Positions 39,187-51,154 of a stretch of DNA of 64,000 bases are shown piece after piece. Made by a program: the position numbers and the translations under genes. Origin of the DNA: Mesorhizobium atlanticum (GTDB taxonomy: Bacteria > Pseudomonadota > Alphaproteobacteria > Rhizobiales > Rhizobiaceae). Position 1 is the first letter of the stretch; each line of letters opens with the position of its first letter. Where the stretch lies: the NCBI RefSeq assembly GCF_003289965.1, contig NZ_QMBQ01000005.1, positions 1-64,000 on the forward strand, written 5' to 3'. The notes beneath the pieces were generated by a model that was not told the DNA's origin, did no database searches, and worked only from the letters and a program-made list of their open reading frames with translations.

Positions 39187-40692
39187 ATGACGAAGCGCCT
39201 GTCGAACAATACGATTGCGAATGTGCCGGCGGCGATCCCGCGCTATGACCGCGGCGCTGTCACCCCCGGTATCGTCCATCTCGGGGTCGGCGCCTTCCAC
39301 CGCGCCCACCAGGCGGCCTATGTCGACGCCTGCCTGGCGGATGGCGAGAGCGATTGGGGCATCGTCGGCGTCTCGCTGCGCAGTCCCGACACGCGCGACG
39401 CGCTCAAGCCGCAGGATGGGCTCTACACGCTGGCAATCCGCGACAGCGCCGGCGAACAGCTGCAGGTGATCGGTTCGATCCAATCCTTGCTCGTCGCTCC
39501 GGAAGACCCCGGCGCGGTGCTCGCCGCGCTGACCGACCCGCGCATCCGCATCGTCACGCTCACCATCACCGAGAAGGCCTATCTCAGGGCAGCCGACGGC
39601 ACGCTCGACAGCGCACATCCCGATATTGTGCATGACCTCGCTAACCCTGGCTCGCCGAAGACGGCGCACGGCTTTCTCGCCGAAGCACTGGCGCGCCGTC
39701 GTGCCGCCGGCTCGCCTCCCTTCACCGTGCTCTGCTGCGACAACCTTCCGGCCAACGGCGCCACGCTGCACCGGTTGATGGTCGAATTCGCAAAGCTGCG
39801 GGACGCTCATGGTGGCGCCGGCCTGGCATTGGCCAGCCACGTCGCGAACGAAGTCGCCTTCCCGTCTTCGATGGTCGACCGCATTGTGCCGGCGACCACG
39901 GATGCCGACCGGGCGCGCATCGGCCAGCAAATCGGCGTCGAGGATGCCTGGCCGGTGACGACCGAGCCGTTCCGGCAATGGGTGATCGAGGACCGCTTTC
40001 CCGCTGGCCGGCCGGCCTGGGAGAAATTCGGCGTCACCATGGTCGAGAATGTCGGCCCCTTCGAGGATATGAAGCTGAGGCTGCTCAACGGCGCGCATTC
40101 AGGCATCGCCTATCTTGGCCTGCTCAGCGGCCATGCTACCGTCGACCGCGCCTTCGCCTATCCGGCAATAAGGCAGTTCGTCGACCGGCTCTGGGCCGAG
40201 GCCATCCCGACGCTGCCGCAGGATGCCGGGCTCGACACAAGCGCCTACACGGCCGAGCTCGCCGATCGCTTTTCCAATACCGCGCTCGCCCACCGCACGG
40301 CGCAGATCGCCAGTGACGGCAGCCAGAAGCTGCCGCAGCGCATCGTCGCTTCAGCGCTTGCCAGGCTTGAGGCGGGCCTGCTGCCGGAACATCTGTCGCT
40401 GGTCGTCGCCGCCTGGATCGCTGCCTGCGCCGCGCGCGGCGGTGCTTTGCCCGAGGGCCATTTCACCGATCCACTTGATGCCGCCCTGAATGACCTGTTC
40501 GGCCGCAATCCGCCGACGGCGACAATGGCCGAGGCCGTGTTCGACCTCGCCGGTTTCGCCATGGGCCACACGGAGCGCCAAAGGTTGATCGAGTTTGTCG
40601 CCACCCATCTCGTCCACTTCAAGCAGGGCGGTCCGAAGCTGGCTCTTGCCGCGCTCGGCATTAGCAACGAGCCGCCCAGGCTGGCCGAGTGA
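39187..40692 (+). CDS. uxuB: Fructuronate reductase (D-mannonate oxidoreductase), mannitol dehydrogenase family
   Basis: 501 residues. Rossmann domain with IVHLGVGAFHRAHQAAYVD; catalytic motif of polyol-specific long-chain dehydrogenases Lys-x4-Asn-x2-His in KLRLLNGAH. It reduces fructuronate to mannonate with NADH; mannitol dehydrogenase is the alternative, but the neighbouring uxaC points to UxuB. The ATG at 39187 gives the normal start MTKRLSNN. Confidence 0.88.
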   Translation: MTKRLSNNTIANVPAAIPRYDRGAVTPGIVHLGVGAFHRAHQAAYVDACLADGESDWGIVGVSLRSPDTRDALKPQDGLYTLAIRDSAGEQLQVIGSIQSLLVAPEDPGAVLAALTDPRIRIVTLTITEKAYLRAADGTLDSAHPDIVHDLANPGSPKTAHGFLAEALARRRAAGSPPFTVLCCDNLPANGATLHRLMVEFAKLRDAHGGAGLALASHVANEVAFPSSMVDRIVPATTDADRARIGQQIGVEDAWPVTTEPFRQWVIEDRFPAGRPAWEKFGVTMVENVGPFEDMKLRLLNGAHSGIAYLGLLSGHATVDRAFAYPAIRQFVDRLWAEAIPTLPQDAGLDTSAYTAELADRFSNTALAHRTAQIASDGSQKLPQRIVASALARLEAGLLPEHLSLVVAAWIAACAARGGALPEGHFTDPLDAALNDLFGRNPPTATMAEAVFDLAGFAMGHTERQRLIEFVATHLVHFKQGGPKLALAALGISNEPPRLAE

Positions 40693-40755
40693 CAGCTCGC
40701 CCGCCTGCTCGCCAGGGATTGCGCCCCAAGCAAAACTGATCTCGCAACACCAAAC

Positions 40756-40782
40756 AAAAAAGCGGGGCAAGCCCGCTTTTTT
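40756..40782. terminator. Bidirectional rho-independent terminator
   Basis: aaaaaagcggg / cccgctttttt around a short loop, giving a T tract in both directions. It lies between the convergent uxuB and atpC genes. Confidence 0.9.
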
Positions 40783-40805
40783 CAATCTCGCATTTTCAAC
40801 GACGA

Positions 40806-41213
40806 TCAGGCCGGCAGCAGCGCGCCTTCCAGCGTGGTAAGCTGGGCGAGGAACTGCTCGGCGCGGCTGCGCGCCACGTCGTCCTTGGCGTCGGCGGCGT
40901 CTTCCTTGGCATCCTGGATGCGGCGGGCAAGGTCGGCGCGATCGATGTCGTTCACATGCACGGCCGATTCGGCAAGCAGCGTGCAGCCGGACGGCAGGAT
41001 GTCGGCGAAACCGCCGAAGACGACATAGCGGTCTTCCTTGCCACCCGCGGCCTTCACCGTGACGACGCCGGGCTTGATGGTGGTCATGACCGGCGCGTGC
41101 TGCGCCATCACCGTCATCTCGCCTTCGGCGCCCGGGATGACGACCGACTCGACCTGCTCCGAAACGAGCAGCCGCTCCGGCGAGACCAGTTCGAACTTGA
41201 AAGCTTCAGCCAT
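40806..41213 (-). CDS. atpC: ATP synthase epsilon subunit
   Basis: 135 residues, ATG at 41213. N-terminal beta-sandwich (FELVSPERLLVSEQVESVVIPGAEGEMTV) and C-terminal helical hairpin (ADLARRIQDAKEDAADAKDD). It regulates F1 rotation and ATP hydrolysis. Last gene of the operon, separated from atpD by a repeat-rich 115-bp stretch with no clear ribosome site. Confidence 0.95.
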   Translation of the reverse strand: MAEAFKFELVSPERLLVSEQVESVVIPGAEGEMTVMAQHAPVMTTIKPGVVTVKAAGGKEDRYVVFGGFADILPSGCTLLAESAVHVNDIDRADLARRIQDAKEDAADAKDDVARSRAEQFLAQLTTLEGALLPA

Positions 41214-41224
41214 GATCAATTTAG

Positions 41225-41328
41225 CGAATGGTGAATGGTGAGTGGTGAATGGCCCAAATGACCTTCACCTCAGTCCGATTTCCTATCCGCTACTCCCTAT
41301 TCACCATTCACTATTGACCATTCACCAA

Positions 41329-41329
<1 letters not shown>
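41225..41329. repeat. Heptamer direct and inverted repeats between atpD and atpC
   Basis: The unit gaatggt(g) occurs about four times at the left (41225-41252), and its complement ttcacca/ttcacta about four times at the right (41298-41328). The two halves can pair into a long hairpin with a loop of about 45 bases in the atpD-atpC mRNA, ending at the atpD stop codon. Confidence 0.8.
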
Positions 41330-42924
<1,595 letters not shown>

Positions 42925-42974
42925 CTATCCGTTGTTCACGCCGCTGCGAGGTCTCGGACCCCGCCCGCGCGCGC

Positions 42975-43859
42975 CTAGAGCGCCTCGGCGCCCGAAATGA
43001 TTTCGATCAGTTCCTTGGTGATCTGCGCCTGCCGCTGGCGGTTGTAGGTGATCGACAGCCTGTTGATCATGTCGCCGGCGTTGCGCGTCGCATTGTCCAT
43101 CGCGCTCATCTTGGCGCCCATCTCGCCGGCCGCGTTTTCCAAAAGCGCCCGGAAGATCTGCACGGCGATGTTGCGCGGGATGAGGTCGGAGAGGATCTCG
43201 CCCGGCTCCGGCTCGTATTCGTAGACCGCGGCGGCGCCGTTGCCCGTCGCGGCGGCGGCCGAAGCCGGCGCCGCCGGGATGATCTGCTGCGCCGTCGGGA
43301 TCTGGCTGATCACCGATTTGAACTGCGAATAGAACAGCGTGCAGATGTCGAAGCCGCCCTCGTTGAAGAGATGGATGACCTTGCGCGCGATCGCGTCGGC
43401 ATTGACGAAGCCGAGCGTCTTGACCTCGCGCAGGTCGACGCGCTCGAGAATCAGCGAGCCGTAGTCGCGGCGCAGTATGTCAAAACCCTTCTTGCCGACG
43501 CAGATGATCTTGACCTGCTTGCCGTCGGCCAGAAGCCTGCGGATATGGTCGCGGGCAAGCCGTGCGATCTGCGAGTTGAAGCCGCCGCACAGGCCACGCT
43601 CGGCGGTGCAGACGATGAGCAGATGCACGTCGTCCCTGCCGGTACCCGTCATCAGCGCCGGGGCATCGCCGCCGCCACCGATCGCCTGGGTGATGTTGGC
43701 CAGCACCGCGCCCATGCGCTCGGAATAGGGCCTGGCGGCTTCCGCCGCCTCCTGCGCGCGACGCAGCTTCGCCGCGGCGACCATCTGCATCGCCTTGGTG
43801 ATCTTCTGCGTCGCCTTGACCGAGGCGATGCGGTTACGAAGGTCTTTTAACGAAGCCAT
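42975..43859 (-). CDS. atpG: ATP synthase gamma subunit
   Basis: 294 residues. Central stalk subunit, with the N-terminal helix [33 protein letters not shown] (start) and C-terminal [31 protein letters not shown] end. It carries an extra alphaproteobacterial stretch rich in Ala/Gly (around 195-215). Between atpA and atpD as expected. Confidence 0.97.
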   Translation of the reverse strand: MASLKDLRNRIASVKATQKITKAMQMVAAAKLRRAQEAAEAARPYSERMGAVLANITQAIGGGGDAPALMTGTGRDDVHLLIVCTAERGLCGGFNSQIARLARDHIRRLLADGKQVKIICVGKKGFDILRRDYGSLILERVDLREVKTLGFVNADAIARKVIHLFNEGGFDICTLFYSQFKSVISQIPTAQQIIPAAPASAAAATGNGAAAVYEYEPEPGEILSDLIPRNIAVQIFRALLENAAGEMGAKMSAMDNATRNAGDMINRLSITYNRQRQAQITKELIEIISGAEAL

Positions 43860-43891
43860 GCTTCAACCTGATCCCGTGCGTCCGGCTTCGT

Positions 43892-45421
43892 TCAAGCGAA
43901 GGTCTTGGCGAAAGCGTCGATTTCCGCCTTCAGCTTGGCGCGCAGATCGTCCGACAGCGCCTTCTCCTTGCGGATGCCATCGAGCACGTCCTTGCCGGCC
44001 GAGCGCATATGGCTGAGCAGGCCATGCTCGAACTTGCCGACCTGGTTGAGCGGCAGCTTGTCGAGATAGCCGTTGACGCCGGCGAAGATCACCGCGACCT
44101 GCTCTTCCGTCTTCAGCGGCGAGAACTGCGGCTGCTTGAGCAGCTCGGTCAAGCGCGAACCGCGGTTGAGCAGGCGCTGCGTGGCGGCGTCGAGGTCCGA
44201 GCCGAACTGCGCGAAGGCCGCCATTTCGCGGTACTGCGCGAGCTCGCCCTTGATCGAGCCTGCGACCTGCTTCATCGCCTTGATCTGCGCCGACGAGCCG
44301 ACGCGCGACACCGACAGGCCGACGTTGACCGCCGGGCGGATGCCCTGGAAGAACAGGTTGGTCTCGAGGAAGATCTGGCCGTCGGTGATCGAGATCACGT
44401 TGGTCGGGATGTAGGCCGACACGTCGTTGGCCTGCGTCTCGATGACCGGCAGCGCGGTCAGCGAACCGGCGCCGTTGTCGTCATTGAGCTTGGCGGCGCG
44501 CTCGAGCAGGCGCGAGTGCAGGTAGAAGACGTCGCCCGGATAGGCCTCGCGGCCCGGCGGGCGGCGCAGCAGCAGCGACATCTGGCGATAGGCGACGGCC
44601 TGCTTCGACAGGTCATCATAGCTGATGAGGGCATGCATGCCGTTGTCGCGGAAATACTCGCCCATCGTGCAGCCGGCGAACGGCGCCAGGAACTGCATCG
44701 GCGCCGGATCGGAAGCGGTGGCGGCGATGATGATGGAGTAGTCGAGCGCGCCGCGCTCTTCCAGCACCTTCACGAACTGCGCGACGGTCGAGCGCTTCTG
44801 GCCGACGGCGACGTAGACGCAGTAGAGCTTTTCCTTCTCCGGACCGTTGTCGTGCACCGACTTCTGGTTCAGCATCGTGTCGAGGATGATCGCGGTCTTG
44901 CCGGTCTGGCGGTCGCCGATGACCAGCTCGCGCTGGCCGCGGCCGACCGGGATCAGCGCGTCGATGGCCTTGAGGCCGGTCGACATCGGCTCGTGCACCG
45001 ACTTGCGCGGAATGATGCCGGGCGCCTTGACGTCGACGCGCTTGCGCTCGGTCGCCTTGATCGGGCCCTTGCCGTCGATCGGGTTGCCGAGCGCGTCCAC
45101 CACGCGGCCGAGCAGGCCGGGACCGACCGGAACGTCGACGATGGCGCCGGTGCGCTTGACGGTGTCGCCTTCCTTGATGTCGCGGTCGTTGCCGAAGATG
45201 ACGACGCCGACATTGTCGGCTTCGAGGTTCAGCGCCATGCCGCGGATGCCGCCCGGAAATTCGACCATCTCGCCGGCCTGGACATTGTCGAGGCCGTAGA
45301 CGCGGGCGATGCCGTCACCGACGGACAGAACCTGACCGACTTCGGAGACCTCGGCCTCCTTGCCGAAATTCTTGATCTGGTCTTTCAGAATTGCGGAAAT
45401 TTCCGCGGCGCGGATGTCCAT
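43892..45421 (-). CDS. atpA: ATP synthase alpha subunit
   Basis: 509 residues. Start of [21 protein letters not shown]-loop GDRQTGKTA, and the arginine finger region [15 protein letters not shown]. Non-catalytic nucleotide-binding subunit of F1. Its ATG overlaps the atpH stop by one base (TGATG), so translation is coupled. Confidence 0.97.
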   Translation of the reverse strand: MDIRAAEISAILKDQIKNFGKEAEVSEVGQVLSVGDGIARVYGLDNVQAGEMVEFPGGIRGMALNLEADNVGVVIFGNDRDIKEGDTVKRTGAIVDVPVGPGLLGRVVDALGNPIDGKGPIKATERKRVDVKAPGIIPRKSVHEPMSTGLKAIDALIPVGRGQRELVIGDRQTGKTAIILDTMLNQKSVHDNGPEKEKLYCVYVAVGQKRSTVAQFVKVLEERGALDYSIIIAATASDPAPMQFLAPFAGCTMGEYFRDNGMHALISYDDLSKQAVAYRQMSLLLRRPPGREAYPGDVFYLHSRLLERAAKLNDDNGAGSLTALPVIETQANDVSAYIPTNVISITDGQIFLETNLFFQGIRPAVNVGLSVSRVGSSAQIKAMKQVAGSIKGELAQYREMAAFAQFGSDLDAATQRLLNRGSRLTELLKQPQFSPLKTEEQVAVIFAGVNGYLDKLPLNQVGKFEHGLLSHMRSAGKDVLDGIRKEKALSDDLRAKLKAEIDAFAKTFA

Positions 45422-45981
45422 CAGCCGACCTCTTTCAGTGCAAGCTTGAGCGAATTGAGTTTGGTTTTGAGCGACGTATCGATCTGGCGCGAGCCCATCT
45501 TGACGATCAGGCCGCCGAGCAGCGACGGATCGACGGTCATGGCGATGGCCACATCCTTGCCGGCGATGCTCTTCAGCGTCGCCTTCAGTTCAGTCTGCTG
45601 CGCAGCCGTCAGCGCGTGCGCCGAGGTGACCTCGGCGGAAGCCTCGCCGCGATGGTCGGCGGCGATCTGGCGGAATGCCTTGATCATGCCGGGCACCGCG
45701 AACAGGCGACGGTTCCTGGCGACGACGCGCAGGAAATTGCCGACCAGTCCGGTGATCTTGGCCTTGTCGACGATGGCGGCGATGGCCTTGGCCTGGTCCT
45801 CGCTGGAAAACACCGGGCTGTTGATCAGCCGCTTGAGATCGTCGCTGCCGTTGAGCATCGCCTCGAAGCTGGCGAGGTCGGCCTCGACCTTGGCGACTGA
45901 ATTTTCCTGCAGAGCAAGCTCAAACAGCGAGCCTGCATAGCGTTCTGCGACAGCTGAGATTGGCGATGACGATTGGGCCAC
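45421..45981 (-). CDS. atpH: ATP synthase delta subunit
   Basis: 186 residues from a GTG start at 45981. The pattern is [19 protein letters not shown] near the start and [25 protein letters not shown] at the C-terminus. It links F1 to the b subunits. An upstream ATG would add about 30 residues unlike the family. First gene of atpHAGDC, the Fo genes being elsewhere as is usual in alphaproteobacteria. Confidence 0.95.
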   Translation of the reverse strand: MAQSSSPISAVAERYAGSLFELALQENSVAKVEADLASFEAMLNGSDDLKRLINSPVFSSEDQAKAIAAIVDKAKITGLVGNFLRVVARNRRLFAVPGMIKAFRQIAADHRGEASAEVTSAHALTAAQQTELKATLKSIAGKDVAIAMTVDPSLLGGLIVKMGSRQIDTSLKTKLNSLKLALKEVG

Positions 45982-46117
45982 GGACCGTCTTTTCTCTTGT
46001 CTGACAGGCCGCAGATTGTTGGCGCGAGCGAAAACTCTGGCTAAATCTTTGACCTTACTGCATTTTTCCAAGCACGGAGGCGCGGCTTCCGCTATCCCCG
46101 GTCGAAAGTCGATTGCC

Positions 46118-46145
46118 GTCTAGCACAGGCTTTTTAAGACCGCAA
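46118..46145 (-). promoter_or_regulatory. atpH: Candidate promoter of the atp operon
   Basis: On the minus strand TTGCGG, a 16-bp spacer and CTAGAC lie about 135 bp upstream of atpH. The boxes are imperfect; this is a suggestion only. Confidence 0.35.
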
Positions 46146-46216
46146 TGCATCGTCCAGCATGCTTTTCAGGCACTTTTGTCGCATCAGGCAGCGAAGGCCA
46201 AGCTCAAGCACCGAAT

Positions 46217-46612
46217 TCACGGCACGAAGCCGAAGGCAAAGGCCAGCGGCAGCGCCGCCAGCGCCAATTCAACCACGATCGAAACCCAGTTGAAAGGGGT
46301 GTTGGCGCCATCCGACATCATAGACAGCAGCCGGCCGAAGGCAGTGAACAGCCAGGAGAAGCCCAGCGCCATGTAGAGCAGGGGCTGTGCGAGCAGGATG
46401 CAGCACAGGCTGACGCCGAGATAGAAGCCGGACATGCGGCCGCGCCCCTCGGCGATCGCCGCCGCTTTCTCCGGCCTGGGCTGCAGGCGAAGCACGCGAA
46501 AGGCAAGCCCCGGCGCCAGGAACAGGAAGAGGCCGAGCGCCAGGGTCACGACAGCGCTCGACCAGGCCAGCCATTCGCCCTGGCTCGCGGGCCACGGAAA
46601 CGCGAAGTCCAT
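46217..46612 (-). CDS. Small integral membrane protein (DUF4345-like)
   Basis: 131 residues, about four membrane segments (LAWSSAVVTLALGLFLFLA; FYLGVSLCCILLAQPLLYMAL; WLFTAFGRLLSMMSD; WVSIVVELALAALPLAFAF). The start at 46612 follows a perfect GAGGGGGGACTTT. The GFYLGVSLC and GANTPFNW parts suggest the DUF4345 family, of unknown function. It stands alone between the atp operon and the racemase gene. Confidence 0.7.
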   Translation of the reverse strand: MDFAFPWPASQGEWLAWSSAVVTLALGLFLFLAPGLAFRVLRLQPRPEKAAAIAEGRGRMSGFYLGVSLCCILLAQPLLYMALGFSWLFTAFGRLLSMMSDGANTPFNWVSIVVELALAALPLAFAFGFVP

Positions 46613-46708
46613 AAAGTCCCCCCTCATATTTCTTGTTCTGAAACACCGGCATTCTAGCCAGGGAATGGCAGCGCGCCAGAGCATGGCCGACACATTAGGA
46701 ATCGCGCA

Positions 46709-47404
46709 TCAGGAGAGCGCGAAGTCGACCGCGGCCTCGGCATGGATGCGCGTCGTGTCGAACAGCGGAATGTCGAAATCGCCCTGGCCGATCAGCATGG
46801 TGATCTCGGTGCAGCCCATGATGACGCCGTCCACGCGGTCGGCGCGCTGCATCCGGCCGACCTCGTCGAGATAGGCGGATTTCGATTCGGGCCTGACGAT
46901 GCCCTGGCAGAGCTCGTCATAGATCACCCTATGCACCATGTCGCGGCCGGCATGGTTCGGCACCGCCGGCTCGAGGCCGTATTTGTCACTAAGCCGCCCT
47001 TTGTAGAAATCCTGCTCCATGGTGAAGCGCGTCGCAAGCAGCGCCGGCCGCTTGACGCCGGCCTCGACGACGGCGCGCCCGGTCGCGTCGGCGACGTGGA
47101 TGAGCGGAACCGATACTGCTGCCTGCACCGCGTCGGCCAGCTTGTGCATCGTGTTGGTGCAGATCACCAGGCCTTCGGCGCCGGCCGCCTCCAGCTTATG
47201 GGCCGCTTCCACCAAAAGCGCGCCGGCGCCTTCCCAATCGCCCGCATGCTGCCGTTCGGCGATCTCGGCAAAATCGAACGACCACAACAACAGCTTCGCC
47301 GAATGCAGCCCGCTCAGCCGCTCACGCACGATCTCGTTGAGCAGGCGATAGTAGATCGCCGTCGATTCCCAGCTCATGCCGCCGATCAGGCCAAGGGTTT
47401 TCAT
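46709..47404 (-). CDS. Aspartate/glutamate racemase-family protein
   Basis: 231 residues. Cofactor-independent racemase fold with the start MKTLGLIGGMSWEST and two catalytic-cysteine motifs, VICTNTMHK and IMGCTEITMLI. Both cysteines are present, so racemisation of aspartate, glutamate or a close relative is possible; substrate not assignable. It follows priA by 34 bp. Confidence 0.9.
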   Translation of the reverse strand: MKTLGLIGGMSWESTAIYYRLLNEIVRERLSGLHSAKLLLWSFDFAEIAERQHAGDWEGAGALLVEAAHKLEAAGAEGLVICTNTMHKLADAVQAAVSVPLIHVADATGRAVVEAGVKRPALLATRFTMEQDFYKGRLSDKYGLEPAVPNHAGRDMVHRVIYDELCQGIVRPESKSAYLDEVGRMQRADRVDGVIMGCTEITMLIGQGDFDIPLFDTTRIHAEAAVDFALS

Positions 47405-47438
47405 GGGTAGGGCACTCCGTTGGGACTGTCTCTCACGC

Positions 47439-49622
47439 TTACAGGAAGCTCTGCGGGTCGATGTCGACCTGCACGCGCACCGAGCCGCGCAGCTTCGGGC
47501 CCTCCGCCAGCATAGCCCGGATGAAACCCTGCATATCGGCGCGCCTCTCGCCCTGCACCAGGAGGCGGAAGCGGTGACGGCCGCCGATCAGCGACAGCGG
47601 CGCCTCGGCCGGCCCGAGCACGAACACGTCCGAAGCCTGCGGTGCGGCGCGTCGCAAGCCGCGCGCATGGCTTTCGGCCTCAGCTCGTGTCGCCGCGCTC
47701 ACAATGATGCCGGCGAGCCGGCCGAACGGCGGCAGTCCTGCCCGCTCGCGCTCGGCGATCTCGCGCTCGTAAAAGGCTTCCGAATCGCCGGAGACGATGG
47801 CCCGCATCACCTTATGGTCGGGCTGGTAGGTCTGGAGCAGGCCGAGGCTTTTCTTGCCGGTGCGGCCGGCGCGCCCCGTTACCTGGCTGAGCAGCTGGAA
47901 AGTGCGCTCGGCGGCGCGCGGATCGCCATTGGCCAATCCTAGGTCCGCGTCGACCACGCCGACCAGCGTCATGCCGGGAAAATTGTGGCCCTTGGCGACG
48001 AGCTGCGTGCCGATAACGATATCGGCCTCGCCATTGGCGACGGCCTCCAGCTCCAGCCTGAGCCGGCGCACGCCCCCCAGGAGGTCCGAGGAAAGCACGA
48101 TGGTGCGGGCATCCGGGAAATGGGCGACCACTTCCTCGGCGATTCGCTCGACACCCGGCCCGCAAGCCACCAGATGGTCGAGCGTGCCGCATTCCGGACA
48201 GGCCTCCGGCCGCCGCTCATTATGGCCGCAATGATGGCAGACGAGTTGGCCGCGAAACCGATGCTCGACCAGCCAGGCCGAACAGACCGGACAGCCGAAA
48301 CGGTGGCCGCAAACGCGGCAGAGCGTCAGCGGCGCATAACCGCGCCGGTTGAGGAAGAGCAGCGACTGTTCCTTCCTCTCCAGCGTGCGCTGCATCTGTT
48401 CAAGCAGGACCGGCGACAGGAAGCCGCCGCGGGCCGGCGGCGAACGCCGCATGTCGATCGACTTCAAATCGGGGAGCGCGGCTTCCGCGAAGCGCGACGA
48501 CAGCACGGCCCGGTCGTATCGGCCCTGGCTGGCGTTGACCCGGCTTTCCACCGACGGCGTGGCCGAGGCGAGCACGACGGGAAAGCCGCCGATATGGCCG
48601 CGCACCACCGCCATGTCGCGCGCATTATAAAAGACGCGATCCTCCTGCTTGTAGGCAGGATCGTGCTCCTCGTCGACGACGATCAGGCCGAGATCCTTGA
48701 ACGGCAGGAACAGCGCCGAGCGCGCGCCCGCGACAACGCGCACGCCGCCTTCTGCCACCTGCCGCCAGACGCGTTCGCGCATCCGCGGCGGCAGGTCCGA
48801 ATGCCACTCCGCGGGCTTGGCGCCGAATCGGTCCTGGAAACGTTCGAGGAAGGCATGGGTCAGCGCGATTTCCGGTAGCAGAATCAGCACCTGCTTACCC
48901 TTGTCGAGGGCCGCCGCCACCGCTTCGAAATAGACTTCCGTCTTGCCCGACCCGGTGACGCCGTCGAGCAGGGTGACGTTGAAGGCGTCGGCAGCGATTG
49001 CCGCGCGCAGCTTCTCTGCCGCCGCTTTCTGGTCCGGCATCAGTTCCGGTAACGTGTGAGAGGGGTCGGGCGCCACCACCACCGGGCGCGGCGGGATCAT
49101 CACCGTCTCGAACACGCCCTGCGCCCTCAGGCCGTCGATCACGGTCGATGAGACGCCCGCCGCATGCGCCAGTCCCGAGCGCGTCCAGGCCAGCCCGCCT
49201 TCGGCCGTCTCCAACACGCGTCGCCGCGCGTCCGTCAACCGGTCCGGCTCGGCCAGCGTACGCTGCAATCCCTCGATCCAGGGCTCCGGGTCGAAAGCCT
49301 CCGGGGCCCTGAGCAGCATGCGCGCCACCATGCCGGGGGCAGACAGTGTGTATTGCGCGATCCAGTCGACGAAGCGGCGCATTGGCTTGTCGATCGGTGG
49401 GCAGTCGAACACCTCCTCGATCGGCCGCAATTTCTTCGCATCGACCGTCTCGACCGCGCCGTCCCAGACGATGCCCGCGACCTGACGCGGCCCGAGCGGC
49501 ACGCGCACGATCGAGCCCGGCACCACGCGCATGCCGGGCGGCACGGCATAGGTGTAGGGCCGTTCGGCCGGCATCGGCACCAGCACGGGCGCGGCTGCGA
49601 CAAAGGGCGAATCTTCCATCAT
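47439..49622 (-). CDS. priA: Primosomal replication protein N' (PriA helicase)
   Basis: 727 residues. 3'-5' helicase that restarts stalled replication forks. N-terminal 3'-DNA-binding domain (VPMPAERPYTYAVP), Walker A GVTGSGKTEVYFEA, DEEHD box, zinc-binding cysteines CRVCGHRFGCPVC and CHHCGHN/CPECG, and the QMVAKGHNFP-like LVAKGHNFPGMTL and GRAGR motifs. It is divergent from the transaldolase gene. Confidence 0.96.
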   Translation of the reverse strand: MMEDSPFVAAAPVLVPMPAERPYTYAVPPGMRVVPGSIVRVPLGPRQVAGIVWDGAVETVDAKKLRPIEEVFDCPPIDKPMRRFVDWIAQYTLSAPGMVARMLLRAPEAFDPEPWIEGLQRTLAEPDRLTDARRRVLETAEGGLAWTRSGLAHAAGVSSTVIDGLRAQGVFETVMIPPRPVVVAPDPSHTLPELMPDQKAAAEKLRAAIAADAFNVTLLDGVTGSGKTEVYFEAVAAALDKGKQVLILLPEIALTHAFLERFQDRFGAKPAEWHSDLPPRMRERVWRQVAEGGVRVVAGARSALFLPFKDLGLIVVDEEHDPAYKQEDRVFYNARDMAVVRGHIGGFPVVLASATPSVESRVNASQGRYDRAVLSSRFAEAALPDLKSIDMRRSPPARGGFLSPVLLEQMQRTLERKEQSLLFLNRRGYAPLTLCRVCGHRFGCPVCSAWLVEHRFRGQLVCHHCGHNERRPEACPECGTLDHLVACGPGVERIAEEVVAHFPDARTIVLSSDLLGGVRRLRLELEAVANGEADIVIGTQLVAKGHNFPGMTLVGVVDADLGLANGDPRAAERTFQLLSQVTGRAGRTGKKSLGLLQTYQPDHKVMRAIVSGDSEAFYEREIAERERAGLPPFGRLAGIIVSAATRAEAESHARGLRRAAPQASDVFVLGPAEAPLSLIGGRHRFRLLVQGERRADMQGFIRAMLAEGPKLRGSVRVQVDIDPQSFL

Positions 49623-49712
49623 GAGGCGTGACCTTGCCCCGACTTTGCTCTAGATCAAAGGGGACCCTCTTATGTGCCTGGCCGACGCCGGGCGATCCCC
49701 AAGGAGACAGCC

Positions 49713-50369
49713 ATGAAGTTTTTTGTCGACACCGCTGACATCAAGGAAATTAAGGAGCTGCACGATCTGGGGCTTCTCGACGGCGTCACCACCAACCCGT
49801 CGCTGATTCTGAAATCGGGCGGCAAGATCGCTGAAGTCACCAAGCAGATCTGCGACATCGTCGAGGGCCCGGTCTCGGCCGAGGTCGTGGCGACCGAATT
49901 CAATCAGATGATGGCCGAGGCCGAGGTGCTGGCCAAGATCGCGCCCAATGTCTGCATCAAGGTGCCGCTGACGCTGGACGGCCTGAAGGCCTGCAAGACG
50001 ATCCGCACCGAGATGAAGCGCATGGTCAACGTCACGCTCTGCTTCTCGGCCAACCAGGCGCTGCTTGCCGCCAAGGCCGGCGCTTCCTTCATCTCGCCCT
50101 TCGTCGGCCGCATCGACGACACCGGCTCGGACGGCATGGAGCTGATCTCCGAGATCCGCACCATCTACGACAATTACGACTTCAAGACCGAGATCCTGAC
50201 CGCCTCGGTGCGCACGGTGAACCATGTCAAGCAGGCGGCGCTGATCGGCGCCGACGTCGTCACCGCGCCGCCGGCGACGCTGAAGGCGCTTGTCAACCAC
50301 CCGCTGACCGACAAGGGCCTCGCCGCCTTCCTCGCCGACTGGGCCAAGACCGGCCAGAAGATCGGCTGA
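49713..50369 (+). CDS. tal: Transaldolase / fructose-6-phosphate aldolase
   Basis: 218 residues, the short transaldolase subfamily 3 (FSA type). The start [13 protein letters not shown] follows AAGGAGACAGCC. Core features: [18 protein letters not shown] with the Schiff-base Lys, [13 protein letters not shown] and SPFVGRIDD. It links pentose phosphates and glycolysis; subtype (transaldolase or FSA) cannot be settled by eye. Confidence 0.93.
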   Translation: MKFFVDTADIKEIKELHDLGLLDGVTTNPSLILKSGGKIAEVTKQICDIVEGPVSAEVVATEFNQMMAEAEVLAKIAPNVCIKVPLTLDGLKACKTIRTEMKRMVNVTLCFSANQALLAAKAGASFISPFVGRIDDTGSDGMELISEIRTIYDNYDFKTEILTASVRTVNHVKQAALIGADVVTAPPATLKALVNHPLTDKGLAAFLADWAKTGQKIG

Positions 50370-50390
50370 AGCCGACATCTCGTCAGAACA

Positions 50391-50414
50391 AAAGGCCAGG
50401 TGACCGGCCTTTTT
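50391..50414 (+). terminator. Rho-independent terminator of tal
   Basis: aaaggcc / ggccttt stem with loop aggtgacc, followed by tttttatttc, 22 bp after the tal stop. Confidence 0.85.
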
Positions 50415-50435
50415 ATTTCAAACGGTGCGCGAAGG

Positions 50436-50570
50436 CGTGCCGAGATTCAGGTGAGGCCGGCCTGCGAACGGTGGTTTACGAGAACCGGAGCGAAGCGTAC
50501 TGAAGTACGTGAGCACCGGAAGCGGAGAAAACCGCCGTTCGCAGGCCGGCCTCACCTGAATATCGGTACG
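50436..50570. repeat. RIME-like palindromic element, copy C
   Basis: Near-perfect 40-bp arms (cgtgccgagattcaggtgagg... and its complement) around the family core cgagaaccggagcgaagcgtac ... gtgagcaccggaagcgg. It abuts the lptE stop codon and lies between the tal terminator and lptE. Confidence 0.9.
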
Positions 50571-50572
50571 GC

Positions 50573-51154
50573 TCAGGCGTTCTTGCCGTGCTTGGCCAGA
50601 TCCTGCGCGATCGACAGCCGCAGCAGATCAGCCAACTCCCGCGCGGCGCGGTTCTCCGCATCGATCTGTGCTCGGTAGGCCGCGAATTCCTGGCGCGGCC
50701 GGTCGAAGGACGACGGGATCGAGCGCTTGCCGACGGCGATCACCGTGTTGGTCGCGGTATCGCGCAACACATAATTGGCCGTCAGCGTGACCGTGCCCGC
50801 CGTCGGCTCGTCTTCCTGCGTCTGCACCTGCACGATGGCCGCCGATTCGACCAGCTCGGTAACGCCGAGGTCGAGCGTGTAGGCCGGCGAGGCCGGCTCG
50901 CCCGAGCCTTGCCCGAAAGCGAAGATCAGATTGTTGCGCACCTGCTGCGCGTAGCGCGTCTTGACCGGCTTGATCGAGATCGAGGCGAGCTCGGCGGAGG
51001 CGCTGAGCTGCGATCCGGGCGAGAGCGGCTGGTTGGAATAGAGCGGCCGCACGGTGCAGGCCGAGACCAGCGCCAGCGCGGCGGCCATGCCGCAGACCGC
51101 AAGACGGCCGCGCAGGCGGATCGCATGTGACTTCACCGGATCAGGCAACGACAT
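50573..51154 (-). CDS. lptE: LPS assembly lipoprotein LptE
   Basis: 193 residues, lipoprotein signal with lipobox LVSAC (Cys33). Then CTVRPLYSN, the conserved alphaproteobacterial LptE start, and [24 protein letters not shown]. It plugs the LptD barrel in the outer membrane for LPS insertion. It overlaps the leuS stop by 14 bp, the standard leuS-lptE pairing. Confidence 0.93.
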   Translation of the reverse strand: MSLPDPVKSHAIRLRGRLAVCGMAAALALVSACTVRPLYSNQPLSPGSQLSASAELASISIKPVKTRYAQQVRNNLIFAFGQGSGEPASPAYTLDLGVTELVESAAIVQVQTQEDEPTAGTVTLTANYVLRDTATNTVIAVGKRSIPSSFDRPRQEFAAYRAQIDAENRAARELADLLRLSIAQDLAKHGKNA

